Source: Acidimicrobiia bacterium (lineage in GTDB: Bacteria; Actinomycetota; Acidimicrobiia; Spongiisociales; UBA5794). From it: a DNA stretch of 5,014 nt. The stretch is from assembly GCA_029934555.1 (NCBI GenBank), contig JAOZMA010000097.1, forward strand, positions 1-5,014, read 5' to 3'. The position numbers and the translations under genes are program-made. The notes below the pieces were generated by a model. It had not been told where the DNA came from. It saw only the letters and a program-made list of their open reading frames with translations, and made no database searches. This document shows, piece by piece, positions 1 through 3,641 of the stretch; the stretch's first letter is position 1; every line of letters starts with the position of its first letter.

Positions 1-101
1 ACCTCGACATCTCCGTCACGGCAGCCAAGGTCCGACTCCACCGTGCGCGCAAGTCACTGCGCATCACGTTGTGGAAACACCAGGATGAGGAGGGATCGTG
101 A
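1..101 (+). CDS. C-terminal end of an ECF-type RNA polymerase sigma factor (partial)
   Basis: The frame starting at base 3 is open from the window edge to TGA at 99-101 and gives 32 residues. It begins LDISVTAAKVRLHRARKSLR, which matches the end of sigma-70 region 4: the second helix of the helix-turn-helix that reads the -35 element, followed by the usual basic RARKSLR stretch. The remaining residues are a short acidic tail (HQDEEGS). The 5' end is outside the window, so the sigma group cannot be read directly. An ECF-type protein is inferred because the next gene, which overlaps its stop codon, encodes a zinc-type anti-sigma factor. That arrangement is typical of co-transcribed ECF sigma/anti-sigma pairs. 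Confidence 0.75.
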   Translation, partial: LDISVTAAKVRLHRARKSLRITLWKHQDEEGS

Positions 102-460
102 GCACGCTGTGCACCGTCGTTCGACTGCGTCTCCCAGGCGTGGACTCCGTCGATGACCTCGGGGAACGACTCGCCCGGCATGTCGAGACGTGCCTCACAT
201 GTCAGGCAGAGTCCGCCCGCTACCGCACGCTGCGACATCGCCTCGGCGGTCTCGCCGAACAAACGACGACGGCGCCGGCGACTCTGGTGCCATCGGTCGT
301 CATCCGAATCGAGAACCCGGATCTGGAGGAGACGGGAGATCGCCGTGCCGTGGTCCGTCGAGCGGCGATCGCGGTCTCAGCCGCCGCCGGTGCCGCAGTC
401 GCTGCGACAGCCGGAACGATCATCGTGATCGGCCTCCGCCGTGCCCATCAGGCAGCGTGA
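98..460 (+). CDS. Small membrane-anchored zinc-binding anti-sigma factor
   Basis: The 120-residue protein probably holds the upstream sigma factor inactive at the inner face of the membrane. Residues 28-35 carry H-x3-C-x2-C (H28, C32, C35), the signature of the zinc-binding anti-sigma (ZAS) fold. C5 could be a fourth ligand. A basic stretch is followed by one hydrophobic Ala/Val-rich segment at about 89-113, then a seven-residue tail RRAHQAA. Almost nothing lies beyond the membrane segment, so no extracytoplasmic sensor domain is visible. The start is GTG at 98-100, behind the strong ribosome site GAGGAGGG (about 87-94). GTG shares bases with the sigma-factor TGA (GTGA overlap), which points to translational coupling. 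Function is assigned from motif and position; the sensed signal cannot be inferred. Confidence 0.75.
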   Translation: MSTLCTVVRLRLPGVDSVDDLGERLARHVETCLTCQAESARYRTLRHRLGGLAEQTTTAPATLVPSVVIRIENPDLEETGDRRAVVRRAAIAVSAAAGAAVAATAGTIIVIGLRRAHQAA

Positions 461-463
461 GGG

Positions 464-478
464 ACCGCCTTCGGCGGT
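464..478 (+). terminator. Short hairpin after the anti-sigma gene
   Basis: ACCGCC and GGCGGT form a six-pair stem around a TTC loop, four bases after the stop codon. No T-run follows, so it is a weak intrinsic terminator at best. Its core CGCCTTCGGCG (466-476) recurs exactly at 2078-2088 after rplK. Both copies are followed within three bases by a heptamer array, so it may belong to the repeat element and not be a dedicated terminator. Confidence 0.35.
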
Positions 479-479
479 G

Positions 480-514
480 TATTCGGTAGTCGGTATTCGG
501 TAGTCCGTATCTGG
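480..514. repeat. Heptanucleotide tandem repeat, TAKTCSG type (5 units)
   Basis: Five consecutive seven-base units are visible: TATTCGG, TAGTCGG, TATTCGG, TAGTCCG, TATCTGG. The array fills most of the space between the anti-sigma gene and the promoter region of tRNA-Trp. It lies directly behind the CGCCTTCGGCG hairpin, and the same unit type recurs in inverted form at 2091-2171. No coding function is likely. Confidence 0.85.
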
Positions 515-574
515 TGGGCACTTGGATCTCCCGCAACTGCGGTTCTCCGGTACGATGGAAGAAACAACGAGGCA

Positions 575-604
575 TTGCGCTTTGCTGCAACGGGTCCATA
601 TACT
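575..604 (+). promoter_or_regulatory. Probable sigma-70-type promoter for tRNA-Trp-secE-nusG-rplK
   Basis: TTGCGC at 575-580 (-35) and TATACT at 599-604 (-10) are separated by 18 bases. The -10 box is one base from the TATAAT consensus. A start near 611 would lie about 19 bases before the tRNA gene, so the precursor tRNA would have a short 5' leader. No better pair is seen between the repeat array and the tRNA. Assigned by sequence match only. Confidence 0.55.
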
Positions 605-629
605 CTCGGCTCGGGCCTCAACCGGCCGG

Positions 630-703
630 AGGGGTGTAGCTCCAATTGGCAGAGCGCCGGTCTCCAAAACCGGATGTTGTGGGTTCGAGTCCCGCCACCC
701 CTG
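630..703 (+). tRNA. tRNA-Trp (anticodon CCA)
   Basis: A complete 74-base cloverleaf is visible. The acceptor stem pairs AGGGGTG (630-636) with CACCCCT (696-702), and G703 is the discriminator. The D arm has the GCTC/GAGC stem. The anticodon stem CCGGT (657-661) pairs with ACCGG (669-673) around loop CTCCAAA, with anticodon CCA at 664-666. The T arm has GTGGG, loop TTCGAGT, and CCCGC. The 3' CCA is not encoded (CCC follows G703) and must be added by nucleotidyltransferase. A tRNA-Trp gene directly ahead of secE is a common bacterial arrangement and implies co-transcription. Processing of the tRNA 3' end would release the secE mRNA. Confidence 0.97.
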
Positions 704-723
704 CCCACTCAGGAGGAGTGCAG

Positions 724-1005
724 TTGAACCGCGAAATGCGTCGCCTTCAGGCGAAAGAGGATGAACGCGCTAAGAAGAAGCGCGCCGACCGCTCACAACC
801 GAAAAAGAAGAAGCGAACAACCGTCTTGCAGTACCTGCGCGAGTCGCGCCAGGAGCTGAAGAAGGTTGCGTGGCCGTCACGCGAGGAGCTCACGACCTAC
901 ACGGTCGTCGTCTTCGCCGTCACCGCGGTCATGACGCTGTTCATATTCGGACTCGACTGGATGTTCTCAAAGGGCATCCTGTACTTCCTGGAGAACATGA
1001 CCTGA
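724..1005 (+). CDS. secE: Preprotein translocase subunit SecE
   Basis: SecE is the small clamp-like subunit of the SecYEG protein-conducting channel in the inner membrane. The 93-residue product has a long basic N-terminal region (KKKR, PKKKKR), then the SecE signature ELKKVAWPSREE at about 44-55, and a single membrane span at about 59-79. This is the short one-span form usual outside the Enterobacteria. TTG at 724 is chosen as the start because AGGAGG at 711-716 sits seven bases before it. GTG at 718 is too close to that site, and ATG at 736 is 19 bases away. The start gives an N-terminus MNREMRR. Only 20 bases separate the tRNA-Trp 3' end from this start. The TGA stop overlaps the nusG ATG by one base. 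Confidence 0.93.
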   Translation: MNREMRRLQAKEDERAKKKRADRSQPKKKKRTTVLQYLRESRQELKKVAWPSREELTTYTVVVFAVTAVMTLFIFGLDWMFSKGILYFLENMT

Positions 1006-1628
1006 TGAACGAGACGAATCAGGACATCCTCGAAGAAGAGGAAGATGCCGTAGCAGAAGTGGTCGAGGAGAAACCCCTCAGCCCGTACGACCTGCCGGGC
1101 GACTGGTATGTGATCCACTCGTACTCCGGGTACGAGAAGAAGGTCAAGGCGAACCTCGAGACTCGCGTCAGATCTATGCACCTCGAAGACAAGATCTTCG
1201 AAGTCGAGATCCCGATGGAAGAGGTCATCGAGTACAAGGCCGGCAAGAAGGTCACCGTCCAGCGCAAGAAGTTCCCCGGGTACGTGCTCGTCCGCTTGTA
1301 CCTCGACGACGACTCGTGGTACGCCGTGCGCAATACTCCGAGTGTTACCGGATTCGTCGGATCTCAAACCAAGCCCACACCGCTGTCTCGCCGTGAAGTC
1401 GAGCGCATCCTCGGTGTGGAGAAGGAAGAGGGCAAGAAGGAGAAGCCCACGTTCAAGCCGGCCTGGGAGGTCGGGGAGACCGTCCGGGTGGTCGAGGGCC
1501 CCTTCGCCGACTTCAACGGCGTTATCGAAGACATCAACATGGACCAGTCGAGAGTCAGGGTCCTTGTCGACATCTTCGGTCGTGAAACACCGGTCGAACT
1601 CAACTTCGACCAAATCGTCAAGTACTAG
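1005..1628 (+). CDS. nusG: Transcription elongation and antitermination factor NusG
   Basis: NusG binds the RNA polymerase clamp through its N-terminal domain and bridges to Rho or to ribosomal protein S10 through its C-terminal KOW domain. The 207-residue product has an acidic extension (about 1-32, rich in Glu), then the NGN domain from GDWYVIHSYSGYE (about 32-44) through FPGYVLVRLY and the NTPSVTGFVG motif to about 142. The KOW domain occupies about 152-207, with the core GETVRVVEGPFADFNGVIE. The acidic extension and the close fit of the NGN motifs are typical of actinobacterial NusG. ATG at 1005 overlaps the secE stop (TGATG), with a modest GGAG site about 11 bases upstream, so translation is probably coupled to secE. 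Confidence 0.97.
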   Translation: MNETNQDILEEEEDAVAEVVEEKPLSPYDLPGDWYVIHSYSGYEKKVKANLETRVRSMHLEDKIFEVEIPMEEVIEYKAGKKVTVQRKKFPGYVLVRLYLDDDSWYAVRNTPSVTGFVGSQTKPTPLSRREVERILGVEKEEGKKEKPTFKPAWEVGETVRVVEGPFADFNGVIEDINMDQSRVRVLVDIFGRETPVELNFDQIVKY

Positions 1629-1648
1629 ATCCCGAGCGAGGTTCCCTG

Positions 1649-2077
1649 ATGGGTCGCAAGAAACTAATGACCGTGCTGAAGTTGCAGATCCCCGCCGGCC
1701 AGGCGAGTCCCGCGCCGCCGGTCGGTCCCGCCCTCGGCCAGCACGGCGTGAACATCATGGACTTCGTCCAGGCGTACAACCACGCCACGGCGAGTCAGTC
1801 CGGGACGATCGTCCCCGTGGAGATCTCGATCTACGATGATCGCAGCTTCACCTTCATCACGAAGACGCCACCGGCGGCCGTCCTCCTCCGTCAGGCCGCG
1901 AGGATTGAGAAGGGCTCGCCCGAGCCGCACAAGGAGAAGGTCGGTAGCGTGACTCGCGATCAGGTTCGCGAAATCGCAGAGATCAAGATGCCCGACCTGA
2001 ACGCCAACGACATCGATGCGGCGATGAGCATCGTCGCAGGAACAGCCCGATCGATGGGAATTGTCGTCGAAGGCTGA
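1649..2077 (+). CDS. rplK: 50S ribosomal protein L11
   Basis: L11 binds 23S rRNA at the GTPase-associated centre near the base of the L7/L12 stalk and takes part in factor-dependent GTP hydrolysis and the stringent response. The product has 142 residues, the usual family length. The proline-rich N-terminal motif PAPPVGPALGQHGVNIM is at 21-37. The rRNA-binding C-terminal half ends in the diagnostic KMPDLNAND followed by GTARSMGI and VEG. ATG at 1649 is preceded by a moderate AGCGAGG site (about 1635-1641) and lies 20 bases after nusG, so it is almost certainly in the same operon. The stop is followed immediately by the CGCCTTCGGCG hairpin and the heptamer element. Confidence 0.98.
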   Translation: MGRKKLMTVLKLQIPAGQASPAPPVGPALGQHGVNIMDFVQAYNHATASQSGTIVPVEISIYDDRSFTFITKTPPAAVLLRQAARIEKGSPEPHKEKVGSVTRDQVREIAEIKMPDLNANDIDAAMSIVAGTARSMGIVVEG

Positions 2078-2088
2078 CGCCTTCGGCG
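2078..2088 (+). other. Short hairpin directly after the rplK stop
   Basis: CGCC, loop TTC, GGCG forms a four-pair stem that begins on the base after the rplK stop codon. The same 11 bases occur at 466-476 after the anti-sigma gene. With no T-run and only four pairs it is not a convincing terminator. It looks like the leading part of the repeat cassette. Confidence 0.5.
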
Positions 2089-2090
2089 AG

Positions 2091-2171
2091 TAGTCAGTAA
2101 TCCGTAATCCGTATTCCGTACCCGTAGACGGTGGAATTGGAAGTTACGGACTACGGACTACGGAGTACGAA
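2091..2171. repeat. Inverted heptanucleotide repeat element (GTANTCC arms) forming a long hairpin
   Basis: The left arm has heptamers TAGTCAG, TAATCCG, TAATCCG, TATTCCG and a shortened TACCCG. The right arm has TTACGGA, CTACGGA, CTACGGA, GTACGAA. Bases 2097-2121 pair with 2144-2168 at 21 of 25 positions, and the four mismatches fall exactly every seven bases. The loop is about 22 bases (2122-2143). The element occupies most of the rplK-rplA gap. It is related to the 480-514 array by unit sequence and by the preceding hairpin. In RNA it would be a stable stem between two ribosomal protein genes. Whether it affects their expression is unknown. Confidence 0.88.
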
Positions 2172-2175
2172 CTAG

Positions 2176-2197
2176 GCGGGAGGGGTTATCGCCCCGC
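2176..2197 (+). promoter_or_regulatory. GC-rich hairpin upstream of rplA
   Basis: GCGGG (2176-2180) pairs with CCCGC (2193-2197). A bulged A and one more G-C pair leave a loop of about nine bases. It lies 10 bases before the rplA ribosome site AAGGAG (2207-2212). It could be an L1-responsive element, since L1 represses its own operon in other bacteria, or simple local structure. No specific L1-site consensus is recognised, so the role is inferred from position alone. Confidence 0.25.
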
Positions 2198-2220
2198 TGG
2201 CACCGCAAGGAGACGAGACA

Positions 2221-2937
2221 GTGGCCAAGAGCAAGAATCGCAAGAACATCGATAGCGGATACGACAAGCAGACCTACTACGGGCCGGCGGAGGCTCTGGG
2301 GATTGTCCGCAATCTCTCGTTCGCGAAGTTCGACGAGTCGATCGACCTTTCGTTCAGACTAGGTATCGATGCCAGGCAGGCGGATCAGATCGTTCGTGGG
2401 ACCGTCAGTCTCCCTCACGGAACCGGCAAGGACGTCAAAGTGGTCGTCTTCGCGGAATCCGACCAGGCGCGCGAAGCCGAAGAGGCCGGTGCCGACCTCA
2501 TCGGCGGCAAAGAGCTCGCCGAGGCCATGCAGTCCGGCAAGCAGTCGCTCGACTTCGACGTCGTGATCGCCGTCCCCGCGATGATGTCCGTTGTCGGAAA
2601 GCTCGGACCGGTCCTCGGACCCCGCGGTCTGATGCCGAACCCGAAGAGTGGCACGGTCACCCAGGACGTTGGCAGCACCGTCGCTGCGTTCAAAGCAGGT
2701 CGAGTCGAGTATCGCAACGACCGCTACGGCAACGTGCATCTTCCGATCGGCCGGGTCTCCTTCGAGATCGAAGCGCTACTCGAGAATCTGACGGTGGCGT
2801 CGGATGAGATCATCCGCTCACGCCCTGCCACGACGAAAGGCAAGTTCGTACTCAGCGCAACGGTGTCCTCGACGATGGGCCCCGGCGTCAAGATCGAGTA
2901 CGGCCTCCTAGAAGACGTAGTCAAGGAAAGCCGCTAG
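2221..2937 (+). CDS. rplA: 50S ribosomal protein L1
   Basis: L1 forms the mobile L1 stalk that guides deacylated tRNA out of the E site. In many bacteria it also represses translation of its own mRNA. The 238-residue product is of normal length. It shows GTVSLPHGTGK at 60-70, the hallmark GPRGLMPNPKSGTV loop starting at about 133, and a C-terminal HLPIGRVSFE segment. The GTG start at 2221 is supported by AAGGAG at 2207-2212, eight bases upstream. It is separated from rplK by 143 bases because of the inserted heptamer hairpin; this gap is usually smaller. No terminator is obvious between rplK and rplA, so co-transcription is likely. Confidence 0.98.
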   Translation: MAKSKNRKNIDSGYDKQTYYGPAEALGIVRNLSFAKFDESIDLSFRLGIDARQADQIVRGTVSLPHGTGKDVKVVVFAESDQAREAEEAGADLIGGKELAEAMQSGKQSLDFDVVIAVPAMMSVVGKLGPVLGPRGLMPNPKSGTVTQDVGSTVAAFKAGRVEYRNDRYGNVHLPIGRVSFEIEALLENLTVASDEIIRSRPATTKGKFVLSATVSSTMGPGVKIEYGLLEDVVKESR

Positions 2938-2938
2938 G

Positions 2939-3037
2939 CAGCGAACAGCTGACAGCAGACAGCAAGAAGCGCAGCGGTCATATGGACCACGATTCTTCTC
3001 GGGCTGTCCGCTGTGGTCTGTCCGCTGTCAGCTGATT
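2939..3037. repeat. Inverted heptanucleotide repeat element (CAGCNRA / GCTGTNN arms), copy 1
   Basis: The left arm begins two bases after the rplA stop with CAGCGAA, CAGCTGA, CAGCAGA, CAGCAAG. The right arm at 3003-3037 has GCTGTCC, GCTGTGG, TCTGTCC, GCTGTCA, GCTGATT. Bases 2946-2963 are complementary to 3017-3034 at 16 of 18 positions. The loop holds nested pairing: AGAAG (2965-2969) with CTTCT (2995-2999), and GGTC (2976-2979) with GACC (2985-2988). It shares GGACCACGA and GCTGTGGTCTGTC exactly with copy 2 at 3329-3408. It may act as a transcript-end structure for rplA. Confidence 0.88.
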
Positions 3038-3048
3038 CCACAAACCAG

Positions 3049-3077
3049 TTGCTACCAGGCGTTCTGTCCGCGATACT
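3049..3077 (+). promoter_or_regulatory. Possible promoter upstream of the 3084-3322 segment
   Basis: TTGCTA (3049-3054) and GATACT (3072-3077) are 17 bases apart, the ideal spacing for a sigma-70-type promoter. Transcription would start near 3084 and could end at the strong hairpin 3292-3322, giving an RNA of about 240 bases. Alternatively it is an upstream promoter for rplJ-rplL. The match is by eye and moderate. Confidence 0.35.
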
Positions 3078-3291
3078 TCGTTTCACATAGCGGGGGACGC
3101 TTGGAGCATCCATCGCGGGAACGGGCCACCACCCTTCCTGCTCTGGACCCCATCCGCCCTGGATCACCCGAGCGGCCGATCCCTACCACGGCCGATCACC
3201 AAGGTGGAGACGAGTAGATGGCATCCTGGCCCGCCGTCTGCCCGATTCCTCGAGAGTGGGGTCCTTCCTGGACCCGAGCTCACCGCTATCA

Positions 3292-3322
3292 GTAAGTGCC
3301 CGGCCCTCAGCCGGGTACTTAC
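3292..3322 (+). terminator. Strong hairpin, probable intrinsic terminator
   Basis: GTAAGTGCCCGGC (3292-3304) pairs with GCCGGGTACTTAC (3310-3322) over 13 pairs, including one G-T wobble, with loop CCTCA. The tail is GCGTTTC, with only three consecutive T's. The rplL terminator hairpin (4930-4961) has nearly the same tail, with the octamer CGCGTTTC at 3322-3329 and 4963-4970. No annotated gene ends just before it, which suggests it closes either a long rplA 3' region or a short independent RNA. Confidence 0.6.
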
Positions 3323-3328
3323 GCGTTT

Positions 3329-3408
3329 CAGCTAACAGCGGACAGCTAACAGCGGACAGCCCGACGGACCACGAGCTCTTGCTGTGGGCTGTCAGCTGTG
3401 GTCTGTCG
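3329..3408. repeat. Inverted heptanucleotide repeat element, copy 2
   Basis: The left arm has CAGCTAA, CAGCGGA, CAGCTAA, CAGCGGA, CAGCCCG (3329-3363). The right arm has GCTGTGG, GCTGTCA, GCTGTGG, TCTGTCG (3381-3408). Left and right are complementary in heptamer register with variation at two positions of each unit. The loop contains GGACCACGA (3366-3374), also present at 2984-2992 in copy 1. It sits immediately behind the 3292-3322 hairpin and ahead of the rplJ promoter candidate. Confidence 0.88.
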
Positions 3409-3424
3409 GCCGATGTCTGCCGCC

Positions 3425-3454
3425 TTGCGAATACGGGGAGCGCGCCCCTACGCT
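3425..3454 (+). promoter_or_regulatory. rplJ: Probable promoter for rplJ-rplL
   Basis: TTGCGA (3425-3430) and TACGCT (3449-3454) are separated by 18 bases. The -10 box fits the TANNNT pattern common in actinobacteria, and TTGCG is also the start of the -35 box at the tRNA-Trp promoter. Transcription from about 3461 would begin just before the L10-type leader, as expected for an autoregulated rplJ operon. The spacer contains GGGG/CCCC arms (3435-3438 and 3445-3448), which may be chance. Confidence 0.45.
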
Positions 3455-3482
3455 CATCACAACACAACTCCAACCTTGGCCC

Positions 3483-3536
3483 GAGACCGTCGGTAGGTGT
3501 AAGTCCGCAATGCGGCGCCGACGTAGGTCGTCCTCC
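3483..3536 (+). promoter_or_regulatory. L10-type ribosomal protein leader (autoregulatory mRNA structure)
   Basis: CGTCGG (3488-3493) pairs with CCGACG (3518-3523). Outside this stem GAC (3485-3487) pairs with GTC (3527-3529), leaving a one-sided TAG bulge (3524-3526) that resembles the kink-turn of L10 leaders. The sequence pattern AGACCGTCGG ... CCGACGTAGGT matches the known L10-leader layout. An inner hairpin CCGC/GCGG with loop AAT (3505-3515) caps it. In other bacteria the L10-L7/L12 complex binds this kind of structure and represses its own operon. Its place about 105 bases ahead of rplJ, followed by an attenuator-like hairpin, fits. Recognition is from pattern and position, without a covariance search. 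Confidence 0.65.
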
Positions 3537-3541
3537 AAAGA

Positions 3542-3580
3542 GGGCTCCCTGTCTCATGCTGGGAGCCCGTTTCTGTTTTC
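3542..3580 (+). terminator. Attenuator-like intrinsic terminator in the rplJ leader
   Basis: GGGCTCCC (3542-3549) pairs perfectly with GGGAGCCC (3561-3568) over eight pairs with an 11-base loop. It is followed by the T-rich tract GTTTCTGTTTTC (3569-3580). It lies just after the L10-type leader and 62 bases before the rplJ start. That position suggests conditional termination controlled by L10 binding. A competing small pairing, CCTC (3532-3535) with GAGG (3540-3543), overlaps its 5' arm and could serve as an alternative structure. Confidence 0.6.
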
Positions 3581-3629
3581 GGGTCCCGGTCACCTCAAGG
3601 ACGGGGGCGTGTGGAAGTAAGCCCGTAAA

Positions 3630-3634
3630 GGAGG
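3630..3634 (+). promoter_or_regulatory. rplJ: rplJ ribosome binding site, potentially masked
   Basis: GGAGG is followed by a seven-base spacer to ATG at 3642. The surrounding ten bases GGAGGACGAC (3630-3639) are a perfect reverse complement of GTCGTCCTCC at 3527-3536 in the leader. Long-range pairing could therefore hide the ribosome site. The pairing is seen in the sequence; its use in regulation is inference. Confidence 0.6.
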
Positions 3635-3641
3635 ACGACGA

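Larger units (their letters stand above)
2938..3641 (+). other. 704-base gene-free stretch between rplA and rplJ
   Basis: No convincing protein gene is seen on either strand here. In order it contains an inverted heptamer element (2939-3037), a promoter candidate (3049-3077), a GC-rich segment with local hairpins (about 3084-3291), a strong hairpin (3292-3322), a second inverted heptamer element (3329-3408), a promoter candidate (3425-3454), the L10-type leader (about 3483-3536), an attenuator-like hairpin (3542-3580), and the rplJ ribosome site (3630-3634). The long reading frames that cross this stretch run through the repeats and structured RNA and do not resemble any family I know. Confidence 0.8.

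Noticed and set aside
522..556. Alternative promoter TTGGAT ... TACGAT upstream of tRNA-Trp
   Set aside because: The spacing is 23 bases, too long for a sigma-70-type promoter. The 575-604 pair is better placed and closer to consensus.
377..708. Minus-strand frames across the tRNA-Trp region
   Set aside because: They cover the tRNA gene, the promoter and the heptamer array. Their TEYRLPNT-like peptides are just translated heptamers.
646..723. Longer SecE starting at TTG 646 within the tRNA gene
   Set aside because: That start lies inside tRNA-Trp. The TTG at 724 has an ideal ribosome site and gives a typical SecE N-terminus.
897..1613. Minus-strand frame of 238 residues opposite nusG
   Set aside because: It is fully antisense to a certain NusG gene and shows no domain. 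It is a GC-rich shadow frame.
2137..2164. Possible promoter within the rplK-rplA hairpin (TTGGAA ... TACGGA)
   Set aside because: The -10 match is poor, and the TACGGA string is simply the repeat unit, so it occurs several times by construction.
3192..3210. T-box antiterminator suggested by GGTGG near 3203
   Set aside because: The full T-box consensus (AGGGTGGNACCGCG) is absent, and no aminoacyl-tRNA synthetase or amino-acid gene follows.
2939..3408. CRISPR array
   Set aside because: Units are only seven bases, drift in sequence, have no spacers between them and are arranged as inverted arms. No cas genes are present.
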